Source of the DNA: Pyrus communis
Lineage: Eukaryota; Streptophyta; Magnoliopsida; Rosales; Rosaceae
Direction of reading: 5' to 3'
NCBI RefSeq assembly: GCF_963583255.1
Contig: NC_084819.1
Location: 17,639,616-17,703,615, forward strand
Length of the DNA stretch: 64,000 nucleotides
Part shown: positions 1-30,157 of the stretch, in pieces
How positions within the stretch are numbered: the stretch's first letter is position 1
Layout: every line of letters starts with the position of its first letter
Position numbers and translations under genes: made by a program
Notes under the pieces: generated by a model
What the model was told of the DNA's origin: nothing
Database searches by the model: none
The model's input: only the letters and a program-made list of their open reading frames with translations

Positions 1-212
1 AAAAAAAAGAGATAAACTGGTTAAAAAGGGTAAATGAGTATTAAATGGTTACAGTTAAATGGGTATGGTTAACCGTTTATAAACGGTTATGGGTATGGGT
101 ATAACCGTTTAGGTAATTACCCAACGGGTAAACGGTTATGCGGGTATGAACATAAACGGTTATGGGTAAATAACCGCAGTTACCCGCCCGCCATAACCGT
201 TGCCCATCCCTA
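1..212. mobile_element. Right end of Ac-like hAT element (copy A)
   Basis: This is the right subterminal region and terminus of a hAT-type element; its left part lies outside the window. The end reads TTGCCCATCCCTA, the inverse of the TAGGGATGGGCAA terminus at 37758. The hexamer AAACGG and its complement CCGTTT occur five times here. Clustered AAACGG is the known binding motif of maize Ac transposase, so an Ac-like assignment is reasonable. The 8 bases that follow (213-220, ATGGTTAC) match the target-site duplication of the second copy at 44725-44732. The same block recurs at 44517-44724. Confidence 0.75.
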
Positions 213-271
213 ATGGTTACGTCACCCTCACGTGATGGGAAGCATGCCTCGATTGAGGTCGGGGTGTGTCA
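213..271 (+). repeat. 3' tail of a solo gypsy LTR (copy A)
   Basis: These 59 bases end in GGTCGGGGTGTGTCA, the same terminus as the LTRs of the full-length chromovirus at 54572-63899. The rest of this LTR was cut off by the hAT insertion and lies left of the window. The equivalent tail in copy B is 44725-44783, whose 5' part is visible at 35521-37757. Confidence 0.7.
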
Positions 272-1007
272 ACCACCAAGACCCAATGTTTCTTGTGGAA
301 CAAACACAAGTCTGTACCTCATGATTTTCAAACCCCAAGCCCTCGAATCAAAGAGCCCTGTCTCGGACTTGACTTCCCTCGGCAAAGTTCTCGTCGTTTT
401 CGACAATGGTAAGCCTCGAGGGCCACAGAGGCTCCAACGGCCTCTGCACATTCGTCCACCTCTCGTTCTTTAATTTGTTCAAACATTGGGGCCCCAATTT
501 TAGGGACCTCTGTAACACCATCTTCAGCTAACAAGCCTCTTAGGTGGAGAAGAAGATGTGGGAAACGAGAGAGAGATGAAGGGAGGAAGAAGAAGGAGAG
601 ACTTATGAGAGCAAGGGATAACTCGAAGGTGGAAGAAGAAGAACAGGCAGTGGGGGTGGGTTTTTGGATGGGAGGGGAGGTGAAGAGTGGAGGAGAGGGA
701 GGTGGGTCGAGGAGAATGGGTTTCTGGGTTTATTCTTTTCTTTTTCTTTTTTTTTTAATTAATTTTTTAAATTTTTAAATTTTTTTTATTAATTGTTTAG
801 CCACATGGCACAAATGTGGCAGCCATGTGGTATAAATGTGGTAGCCATGTCAGCTCTTAACAGAGCAATGGATGAAAAATGTAACAGAGTTATTATATTG
901 AAACAAAATAGTACGTGATGTATGAAAGTGAAATGTTTTGAAGATATTGTTTGAGGTTGTAATAAACATCAAACCTGAGGTGGTAAAGTGTAATTTACCC
1001 TTAAATG
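272..1007. mobile_element. Right half of long-TIR DNA element (copy A)
   Basis: The outer 400 bases or so are the inverted complement of 35101-35520, so this is one arm of an element with very long terminal inverted repeats, Mutator-like in style. The terminus reads TAATTTACCCTTA. The inner part (272-540) has a weakly coding look on both strands, but I do not recognise a product. It is interrupted at 271/272 by the solo LTR insertion. Copy B (44784-45510) is nearly identical but lacks about 11 bases at the outer end. Confidence 0.6.
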
Positions 1008-1046
1008 AATGTTAGAATCGGTTAATTAAGGTATAGAAAGATTGTT

Positions 1047-1256
1047 AGGGCTCGTTTAAGAGTGCTTTTAAAATAACGACTGAAAGCGTTTGCAAAGAAA
1101 ATATTTTAGGTTTCAAAAGCACTTGAAGTGCTTCCTTTCAAGAAACACTTCAGGTGTTTTTCTGAGATTCACTTGTATTTTTATTAAAAATGGTTTCAAA
1201 AGCATTTTCACTAAAAATGTTTTCAACTATTTTAAAAGCTTCCAAACGAAAGCTTA
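1047..1256. repeat. Possible small MITE with imperfect inverted ends
   Basis: A left arm (CTCGTTTAAGAGTGCTTTTA, from 1051) and a right arm ending in CCAAACGAAAGC are imperfect inverted complements around an AT-rich core with several AAGCACTT-like motifs. No clear target-site duplication was found. The same block is in copy B near 45555-45770. The rest of 1257-1860 is AT-rich with an A-run near 1539-1557 and shows nothing else. Confidence 0.3.
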
Positions 1257-1896
1257 TTTGTTGATGTATGCCTGCTCATATTTTGATTTTTTTTTTTTTT
1301 TGTTTTTTTTGTGAAAATGTGATTATTGAGTAACACTCATCCACTTTTGCGACCATTGAGTTTGACGCCATTTGTAAGTAGTTTCACCATTTATTAATTT
1401 ACATAAGTATTTTTATTGAATATTTAATATTGTGAAGCAAGCAGCATTTTACCACAACATGGAAAGGTGTTGAGTCCTTACATGACAATGTGAGTTCAAA
1501 TTCTATTGGTGTCTAATCTAACAAATTTATCGTATGGCAAAAAAAAAAAAAAAAAAACGTAAAAATCAACCAAAAATATTTGTGAAAACGATCGGTTCCG
1601 TTTTGACAGTCGGAACATCTCTGAAATGTCCTACATAAATTTTTAATCGCAAACCCGATTACAAATCGTGAGTGTTAGCTCAAACTTTCAGTAAAAATTC
1701 AACCGTTGTGTTTTCAAACAATCTTTTTCCTGGAAGTAAAGTAGTTACGGCCGTCCAACAACCAAACTCATTCAACCGTTTTGTGTATTTGGGGAAAAGA
1801 AGCCAAGTCATATAGATATAGCTACCAAATTCAGAAGTTGATCAAAAGTGAAGAAAATAATGTTGGTCGCAGAAAAGAGCCTTGTCTTTGAAAGAT

Positions 1897-2148
1897 ATGT
1901 CTGAAGATTCCACGACGCCGGAAAAATTCACGTTCCCGTTGAGGGTCAGGGTTTCGAATACGGTTCTTCCTAGGGCTGCGGTTGCGGCATTCGGGTTCGG
2001 ATTCATCAATGAGGGATACAGTGGAGACTGGTCGAGGATTGGAGCCATCGCAAAAGAGAGTGAGGAGTTGCTCAAGGTTGCTGCATTTGTAGTTGTTCCC
2101 TTATGTTTGTTTCTCATTTTTTTCTTTTCCAAAGAAGTTGAGGACTGA
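1897..2148 (+). CDS. Small conserved plant membrane protein, 83 aa (copy A)
   Basis: An intronless reading frame starts at ATG 1897; an upstream TTG in the same frame is not preferred. The protein has an acidic N-terminus (MSEDSTTPEK), a central stretch with the motif EGYSGDWSRIG, and a C-terminal hydrophobic segment (about residues 60-78, VAAFVVVPLCLFLIFFF) followed by charged residues, so a single C-terminal membrane anchor is likely. I recall similar small uncharacterised plant proteins with a GYSGDWSRIG motif (possibly the DUF7887 group), but cannot verify this. The duplicate at 46394-46645 keeps the frame and differs by one residue (K12 to N). It may be a complete gene or the last exon of a larger one. 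It lies about 570 bases beyond the 3' end of the receptor kinase gene and is transcribed toward it. Confidence 0.5.
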   Translation: MSEDSTTPEKFTFPLRVRVSNTVLPRAAVAAFGFGFINEGYSGDWSRIGAIAKESEELLKVAAFVVVPLCLFLIFFFSKEVED

Positions 2149-2713
2149 ATTTTTAAGATGGGATTGTGTGGTTAGAAGTGTGGAATGAAATGATTCTCTG
2201 AATTTCAATGCTGTTAAAAGTGCTTTTATTAGAAAAGCGTCGAAATTTTATTAAATCCAAGTGCTTTTTGAAAAAACAGCTCGAAGTGCTTCTGATCATT
2301 AGCACTTTTAAGTTTTTTCTACCTTGAAGAGAGACTATTTTTATAGGGAGCAATTCTGCTAATAAGGTTGCAAGTGTAAACATGTTGAAATTTCTATATA
2401 TTCAAATGATTTATTTAACTGCTTTCTAAAAAAGTACTTAGGTGTGCTTCTACAACCGTGCTTAATTGTAAGTTTTTATGTCAAATGTGGTCACTCGTTA
2501 GAAACGTTATCGATTGTCAAAAAGCACGTTTAAAGAAGTCTTGCATCAAATCCAAAAGAACCAAGACACAACGTAAGAATATTATATGCCTATTTGTCAG
2601 TTGAAATCAAGAACGCTACGTATTCTTTTGCTACATTTATGTATATATGGATACAGAAAATTACAATTACGAAAGAAGAAATTAACACAAAACTTCGTTG
2701 CACTCCATAATTA
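2149..2713. other. 3' intergenic spacer between the small ORF and the kinase gene
   Basis: AT-rich sequence between two convergent genes. The kinase 3' UTR should lie in its right part. Around 2212-2315 there are inverted AAGTGCTTTT/AAAAGCACTT words resembling the MITE at 1047-1256. No other gene is seen. Confidence 0.4.
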
Positions 2714-22825
<20,112 letters not shown>

Positions 22826-24427
22826 GGTTGCCTCGGGAAATTTGTGTGTGAATCTGTGAAACCGATCAGCTAGTAAGCAGGAGCCAAAAAGCAGATTTGT
22901 ACAAAATTTTACTTCCTTGAAATGTCCAAAAAAGCACTTTTCAAACATATCTTCTTCCACTACATACCAACTACTACACCACTTAGATAGTTGGAATTTT
23001 ATTTAATAAGAGTCCTACGCATGCATGTACATGCTAAATCTCCACGTTCCCACCAAGCACCAAGCAACCAAAAAAGTGCTTTTTTTGGAAGCTCTGCTTA
23101 TTTCTGAGCAGTAAAGCTGGATTTCCTGAGTTGGGTTCTTTCAACTGTCTCCAAAAAAATACCCTGCAGGCTACAATATCTAGAGAGAGAAACTAGAGGG
23201 AAAAAGGTTTAGGGCTGGCTTTTTTCAGCTTCTTTTAAATGATTAAGCCTTGTCTTAGAAGCCAAAGCAATTTGATTAAACCCACAAACCAAAATCATCT
23301 GATCTTTCCAGTTAGTCCAGAACAAAAAGCAACCATCATCCTAATCACTCTCTGTCGTAGTCATAGTCCATTAGCATAGAATTAGATTAAATTAAACTAA
23401 TTAAATAAAGTGGGAGGTTTTACCGTTTCCTCTGCCCGCCCGCGCGATTTGAGAGAAGAAAACGCAGAATACAAATACAGTGAAGGCAGCAATATGAACA
23501 AGCAAAGCAGGTTTCTTTTGAATATATGACCAAATGGGACTCTCAATTAAATTATGAAAATTAATTAAGATTACAACTTGCAAATTAAAGGCGACGGGCT
23601 CCTCCTCCTTCGGCTGGGACCGATTCCTGGTTTCATCCATTTTCTTGTTGAATGCAATAATGTCGTTTTCTAAGGAAATATCTAATATGTTCAGAACTAA
23701 CCAAAATTAGATAACGATATATCGATCACATAAGAACATAACAATCAAATATCGATAATCGACAATTGTAATTTAAAAAATAATCAATTTGACCACTCAA
23801 AATTAAGAGACAATACATATGGTTATTCTTCCTCCTTCAGCCATGACATGATATAATTTTGTCGTATTATTATCGGAATTGTTCATTCTTTTTATCACCG
23901 TCTAACAACTATCTCTACAAAAATTCATTCGTTTGGACCCAATTTAATTATCCATATATGCCAAACCAATCGACAATCATGATAACAAGTAACACCCTTA
24001 TTTATGAACCATCAATTTGTGTGATTCATATGAATAACTAAAGGATTTCTAAATCAAATAATTTTTTTAAAGATGTTCATGTGGAAGAAAAATAACTTTT
24101 TTATATGTAAGGAGTCAAACAATATATATATATATATATAGTAATTGTTTATAGAGTCATTCTTTCTTAAGTGCATCACCCGTCTTAAATGAGAAGAACT
24201 TACATGCAATCAATTTGGTAAACTGATTGTATTCGTGTCTAGGTCGACACACTAAAATATACGAGGACGCATTATAGGCTTAAAAGATATTGAACAAGTT
24301 ATAACACTTGACCGCACATTATTAACAGAGATGCCGCCAATAACATCCTTGCAAGCAAGTTTCTCTCGTATTTTAGAAATACATGGCATTAAAACATATA
24401 AGTTAAACCCTAATTTATCTGCAACTA
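22826..24427. other. Upstream region of the kinase and intergenic DNA
   Basis: Presumed promoter and 5' UTR of the receptor kinase, then AT-rich DNA. The only frame of note is 23401-23640 on the minus strand (79 aa; MDETRNRSQPKEEE start and one hydrophobic segment VHIAAFTVFVFCVFF). I do not recognise it and see no supporting exon. An (AT)n run lies at about 24122-24140. Confidence 0.4.
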
Positions 24428-25135
24428 GGAACCAGTTTTCGTAAGAAATGGATAAGAGGAGTAAGGAGTAAGGACGAACTATGGTGTGTCTGTAACAAAT
24501 GTCATTGCCTCCACTAGGTGGTGGTGAAGGTTGAGGCCATTTTTATGAAGGTAGGGTCTTCTTCTCCTTTTGTTTTCTTAGCATTCAAGCATATTTAATC
24601 AAAGATTAGATCCCCGTGATTGTTGAATAAAAATTTACATCTTATTCAAACAGACTATTTCTAGAGTGTGACTGTGTCTACGACAACAATAAAGCCTTAT
24701 TTGACTAAGTGGAGTCGGCTATATGAATCTTAGAACGTTACTGCGCTCGGTTTTGAGTCAAGTCTTCCATTAGCTCCAAATACTCCATGTCTTTTCTTAA
24801 AGTTTCCTTCCAAGTCTTTCTCTACTCCTTTTGCCCTAAGCCTCTGTCCTATAATCGTATTTTCTAACCGGAACATCTGTATATGCCTTCGTTTCACATG
24901 ATCAAACCACCTTATCTGAGACTGTCTAATAAATAAAATATCCAAATTCACTTCAACAAAGAAATTTCTTTCTTTTAGTGAGTCAAAGTCCAAATACACA
25001 AACCAAGTACAAATTGCCGTCTAACACCCACCAATAAGAACAACCCCAACAATAGGGTTTTTCGTTCACAAAGAAAATTCAAGCTAAGGGAATCAAAAAC
25101 GCAACATTTTGGAAGAGATTTGGAGCTCGAACAAT
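24428..25135 (-). repeat. RTE-LINE-derived repeat, copy 1
   Basis: About 700 bases that recur at 26092-26806. On the minus strand it encodes a degenerate RTE-type LINE C-terminus (QIRWFDHVKRRHIQMFRLEN, like the RWFGHVQRR signature) followed by the 3' tail GCCGACTCCACTTAGT...AAGGCTTTATTGTTGTCG that is typical of plant RTE elements. Upstream of the RTE piece is non-coding sequence common to both copies. Frames are broken. Confidence 0.7.
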
Positions 25136-26091
25136 ACATTGTCATGTATAAGGCTTTTTTCCATATATTTGAGAATGTATTATTGGACCGGAACGTCATA
25201 GTAGCTAATAGCTATCTATAAAATTGTAGGAAAATTTTAGGGTAATTGTTGTATATTCTTCTTTCGAGGAAGATTGATACAAGTACAAGATGCATGAAAT
25301 CCCTCATCAAGAATGAAATCCCTATCCATAAAGAAATTACAAATTTACAATAAATATAAAAAACGTTGACTCACGCCAACACTCGTTTCATGTAAATTGT
25401 TCTCGTGACTATGAGCTTACAATAACCATACTTCTTATCCAAGTGAGGAGTGACACTTGATACTTCCCTAATATTGCAACTAAATTGATGTTTGGACAAG
25501 AGAGACAGTTGACACAAAAAAATCTACTTCCATTTGGATGGCAAAGAATCCTTTCATCCCAAACCAAACGTTGCTGGCCTATATCTGTGTCGTGAACCCC
25601 CTAAACCAGTATTAGCATTGCAACTGCCAGCAATAGTGAGTTCGACACTTGAGGTTAGACATTTTTTCTCCACCCCAAACTTTATAATTTGTTAAACTTT
25701 CATATTTAGTTGATTTTTTTTTTTTGTTAATAATTTTGGAATTAGCTTTTGTATAATCTATGTTGTTTTATTTTTGCAAACATTTGATGTAAAAAAATTC
25801 AAATTCTGAACAAAAAAAATTGTTGAGAAAATTGAAATTTTAATGGATTAATGAACACATGGATGTCTATTTATAGAGTTTTGGTGTTGGATATGATTTG
25901 GTTAATAAATAATGTTATTTTGACTGTTTAATTTAAATTTGAGCCATTTGATCTTTTTATTACAGTTAAAATTGATTAAACTGAATTTGAGCCATTCAAT
26001 TTAAAAAGGATATAGTTAGCTCGCAACACTAGATCAAAACTCATGAGGCACTACAACCATTGGATTCGATTGGCGGGTCAATCTGGGAACC
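25136..26091. other. Intergenic spacer between the two RTE repeats
   Basis: AT-rich sequence with several T-runs. I see no gene, terminal repeat or tandem array in it. Confidence 0.5.
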
Positions 26092-26806
26092 AGTTTTCGT
26101 AAGAAATGGATAAGAGGAGTAAGGAGTAAGGAGTAAGGAGTAAGGACGACCTATGGTCTGTCTGTAACTAATGTCATTGCCTCCACTAGGTGGTGGTGAC
26201 GGTTGAGGCCATTTTTATGAAGGTAGGGTCTTCTTCTCCTTTTGTTTTCTTAGCATTCAAGCATATTTAATCAAAGATTAGATCCCCATGATTGTTGAAC
26301 AAAAATTTACATCTTATTCAAACAAACGATTTCTAGAGTGTGACTGTGTCTACAATAATAATAAAGTCTTATTTCATTAAGTAGAGTCGGCTATATAAAT
26401 CTTACAACGTCACTGCGCTCGGTTTTGCGCCAACTCTTCCATTAGCCTCAAATACTCAATGTATTTTCTTAAAGTTTCATTCCAAGTCTTCCTCTACTGT
26501 TTTTACCCTAAGCCTTTGTCTCATAATTGCATTTTCTAACCGGAGCATCTGTATACGCCTTCGTTTCACATGATCAAACCACTTTAACCGAGATTGTCTA
26601 TTAAATAAAATATCCAAATTCACTACAACAAAGAAAATTCTTTCTTTTAGTGAGTCAAAGTCCAAATACACAAACCAAGTACAAATTGCCGTCTAACACC
26701 CACCAATAAGAACAACTCCAACAATAGGGTTTTTCGTTCACAAAGAAAATTCCAGCCAAGGGAATAAAAAGCGCAACATTTTGGAAGAGATTTGGAGCTC
26801 GAACAG
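26092..26806 (-). repeat. RTE-LINE-derived repeat, copy 2
   Basis: Second copy of 24428-25135 in the same orientation, 1.66 kb downstream. It differs by scattered substitutions and has an expanded GGAGTAA run (four units near 26113-26143, two in copy 1). The minus-strand RTE remnant (RLKWFDHVKRRRIQMLRLEN) ends earlier. Confidence 0.7.
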
Positions 26807-26941
26807 TGAAAAGTATTTAACTTTGTGATTGAAACTTGGAGTTTGATTCTCCCCTTTTCTACGTCTGCGTTGTTCACACACGTAAATAAGTAACAGAGGC
26901 CATCAACCATGAACAATCATTGTACGTATGTATCATATCTA

Positions 26942-27158
26942 TTTTTTATTTTTTATTTTTTATTTTTTTTTTTATAATGGGACTAGCTAGTGGCTTCACC
27001 ACTATAGTCCATCTTTTGAAAGCAAACTCATAAAGGAATTTCAGACTCTCATTGGCTACCGTCTTATGATTTACCAATGCTAGGAATCGAACCCAGAAAA
27101 TGCCGTATGGAATACGGACTTGGAATTCATCCACAACCACTAGGCACCTCTAGTGGTT
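26942..27158 (-). mobile_element. tRNA-derived SINE
   Basis: Read on the minus strand, the 5' part holds an A-box-like GTGCCTAGTGGTTG (near 27149-27136) and a B box GGTTCGATTCC (near 27094-27084), the internal RNA polymerase III promoter of tRNA-derived SINEs. The 3' end is an A-rich tail with AAAAAAT units (26942-26975). Flanks GTATCATATCTA (26930-26941) and GTAACGTATCTA (27159-27170) match at 10 of 12 bases, a likely old target-site duplication. It has no coding capacity and would depend on LINE proteins. Confidence 0.75.
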
Positions 27159-27585
27159 GTAACGTATCTAATATTGATTTGACCTAATTGCCTTGGACTG
27201 AATTGAGATAGTTTGAGACTAAACATTTAACTGTGGTTAAGTTGAAGGCAATATGACAAACAGTTGCGACTCATTTAGTTAAGGGTACCACTCTTGCTTT
27301 CAAGGTCTAAGATTCTATTATTGATTTGTAAAAACAAAACAAAAAACATGTAACATCGAGACAACGTGAGAGCCTGAAAGACGTCGCCCCCAAAATGAGT
27401 CTCAGATTCATCCGTAAGGCTTCGAGACTTTAGGTCTATGCCTAATGCTTTGTAGTGCTAAAATTTTAAGTCTACGACCAATGACAGAGACTGCAACAGA
27501 GATATTGGTGACTAAGTCGTACATATACTACAGTACTATTTGATTAAGGTCTTATGTCGAACGATCAAAATCACAATTAACTCAG

Positions 27586-27781
27586 GGAAAAGGATCCTCC
27601 GGATCCCTTCCACCAAGTTCACCAAGTTCACTTATATGGGTCATTGAAATTTAATCCAACAACTTAAATTATTATAATTTTAAAAAAACCCTCTGTTTAT
27701 AGTCGTTGAATCAAATTTCAATGATCCGGATAGGTGGATTTGTTGAACTTGGTGGAAGGGATCTAAAGAGGATCCCTTTCC
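27586..27781. mobile_element. Mutator-type MITE with perfect 9-bp TSD
   Basis: 196 bases with terminal inverted repeats of about 38 bases: left GGAAAAGGATCCTCCGGATC..., right inverse GGAAAGGGATCCTCTTTAGA..., both continuing into CCCTTCCACCAAGTTCA. Flanked by TTAACTCAG at 27577-27585 and 27782-27790. A 9-base duplication is the mark of the Mutator superfamily. Non-coding. Confidence 0.85.
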
Positions 27782-27790
27782 TTAACTCAG

Positions 27791-28259
27791 CTCTAATAAT
27801 TGCCAATTACTTGTAGTTGTTGACTTTTTGGCATCGTTTGGACAAAGGTTCATCCTGTCAAATGACTAAGTTTTGTGTAAAATAATAAGTTTTGAGTCTC
27901 AGCATTTATAAGTTCACGAAACAGTAAGATATTAGTTCCAAACCAAGCCACCAAGCGGACGCATTCACTCCTGTATTTGAGATTTTGAGTTTGATTCACC
28001 ACCCTAAAAGCCACTTATGTAAATAAACTCCACATCCCAAGTTTAATTCCAACTCATAAGTAGCTTAAGCCTATTCCTCTCTCTCTATACATAACATTGG
28101 TACGGAGGAAGACTTACATCGAACGAGTTTATCACTATTCCGCATCCGGATATAATAATACAAATCCAAACGTAAAAAATAAATAAATATGTTTCTATGT
28201 TTTCCCACTAAACTACCTGTTAAACCAAATCCAAACGTAAAAAACAAATAAATAAATAC
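27791..28259. other. Intergenic DNA
   Basis: AT-rich with a CTCTCTCTCT run near 28078 and a small internal repeat CCAAATCCAAACGTAAAAAA (about 28163 and 28225). No gene seen. Confidence 0.4.
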
Positions 28260-28783
28260 CTTTGTCAAACCTCTTGGGCTTCAAGTCCACCGACTCCACC
28301 CCAATACTTAGTGGTGCCCCAGAAATTCTTGCACCTTCAGTAGCCTAGATCATGCACATATCAGTCTTCGGAAAAGAAAATAAATGCAATTTATTAGAAC
28401 AAAGAATTTGGGATCAACAAAGTTTGTCCAAACTTACAGCGAGGCCAATAAATAGCAATTGAGGATAATTTTTTGTTTTTGCTACATTGAGAGGGACACC
28501 CAAACCTGATATTAAAAAACAAAATATTCAGTATAGTTCAAATGATTCAATATGTAGTATCAATTTAGGATGCATATTCAACACTCTAAAGCATTGAGTA
28601 GGACACCAAACATGTCGGTATGGCGCAACTGAGGATGCAAACTTTGTCCAACCGAGCAAGGGGCTTGATTTTGGAAAGAAGGCCAGAATGAACAACAATG
28701 TATTCACTCGAAGTAAATATGCCTGGAAAACTCTACTCATAGTTTATAAATCTGCAATTCTTAAAGGTTAATCATATAAAATC

Positions 28784-28830
<47 letters not shown>

Positions 28831-28939
28831 CTTAAAGGTTAATCATATAAAATCATATATATATATATATATATATATAGATATATATATAGATACACGT
28901 GTGTGTGTGTGTATTCTTAAAGGTTAATCATATAAAATC

Positions 28940-28972
<33 letters not shown>

Positions 28973-29370
28973 CGCGCGCGCGCGTGTGTGTATTATGTAT
29001 ATTATATGTATGTAGTAGCTATTATTGCTGACCTTCGGCAGAAGTAGAGTTCAGTGTGATAAACTAAGGTATATTGACCTTTACCCTTATTTACATGGCC
29101 TTAGGTGGAGCAACCTTCACACTCTACATCACCAACGGCTTCCCTAAAATCTACAACACAGAAATCCCAAATTGAGGAGTATTAAATCTCTATCCTCAAA
29201 TATCATTCGAAAGACATGCAAAATGAAGAACAATAGACCTAGGGGGCAAAGAAGCTGATTGGTGTTCATAAAAAAGATATTTTTGTTTTAATTACCTTGT
29301 ATTTGAGAAGAGGTTCAGAACTCTCTTCAATTTCTTTTGGTTCTGGTTCAGCTTCAGGCCTAGCCTCCAT
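28260..29370 (-). pseudogene. Unidentified exon set (minus strand)
   Basis: Three exon-like blocks have splice signals: 29296-29370 (starts ATG, encodes MEARPEAEPEPKEIEESSEP, GT donor), 28438-28505 (AG acceptor, encodes LGVPLNVAKTKNYPQLLFIG) and 28260-28344 (AG acceptor, GT donor, encodes ATEGARISGAPLSIGVES). The last two share phase and join in frame. The first does not join directly to the second, so an exon is missing or the gene is broken by the minisatellite. I do not recognise the product. Confidence 0.3.
28758..28995. repeat. Compound minisatellite with GT, AT and CG tracts
   Basis: The phrase TTCTTAAAGGTTAATCATAT plus AAAATCATATATA occurs three times (starting near 28757, 28829 and 28913), each followed by an (AT)n and/or (GT)n run; the last adds a (CG)n stretch. 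A tandem array of about 75-85-base units with hypervariable dinucleotide tails. Confidence 0.85.
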
Positions 29371-29826
29371 TGTTGCTATTGACAGAAGATGGGCTCTTAT
29401 GAATAGAAGTGGACATGAATGGAGCTTGATATGATCTAATTATGAAAACATATACCAATCAAACATAAAATTTTAAGGTTCATGGACGAATTTATCCAAC
29501 GAAATTATCTAAATATGTTGAGAAGAATATCATTTTTTTACATATTTTCTCGACAACCAAACAACATATTTTGCCACCGATGTTCAGACGGAAACAATTC
29601 GCCGGAATTTGGAGACCGAAACCCTAAAACCTTAACACTTGAGATCGATTCGATTAAATGTGAGAGAATTTGTAGAATTTTATATGTTAGTTTGAGGATT
29701 TGAGTTTGTTTTCTTATTTTATGCAAAGAAAACTTCAACCAAATGCCAAATTAAAACTCCAGTATATTACCTGATGACAAATCAGTGAGAGAGCTTTTGG
29801 GTAAAAGGGTCGGAGAGGGCTTGAAG

Positions 29827-30117
29827 CTAGAATCTGCTGATGCTGGGGTGACTCAAGACGATGTTGCAGTCCGGTTGTCGGCCGACGACCAAGATTTCTT
29901 CATGGGTTTTCCGTCCAGATGGGTTTGTAGTGCGGCTGCGGTTGAGATTTGTAAGCGGTGAGCGAGAGAGAAGCCGCGATTCTAAGAGAAATTGCGAAAA
30001 TGGATTTGTTGGTTTGAGGTTGTTTGCGATGATTGTGAGCGACAAAGGAGATAAAGCGGCATGAAGCAGTGAGCAAGAGGGAGAGGGGGGAGTAGGCAAG
30101 AAGTGGTAAAATGGCAA
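29827..30117 (-). pseudogene. FHA-domain gene fragment
   Basis: The minus-strand frame ends with HEEILVVGRQPDCNIVLSHP and SISRF, which is the start of a forkhead-associated domain (GR...N...S...SR phosphothreonine-binding core). The closest match I can recall is the plant PS1 (PARALLEL SPINDLE 1) type. A stop follows SISRF, no remaining FHA exons are seen, and the upstream 60 residues look non-coding. It is therefore a fragment or the first exon of a broken gene. Confidence 0.5.
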
Positions 30118-30157
30118 AGTTGAAAAAATCGGAAACGGTTTTAGTATATACTAGCAA

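Noticed and set aside
1842..2132. 96-aa minus-strand frame opposite the small membrane protein
   Set aside because: Shadow frame; the plus strand has the recognisable motif and hydrophobic segment.
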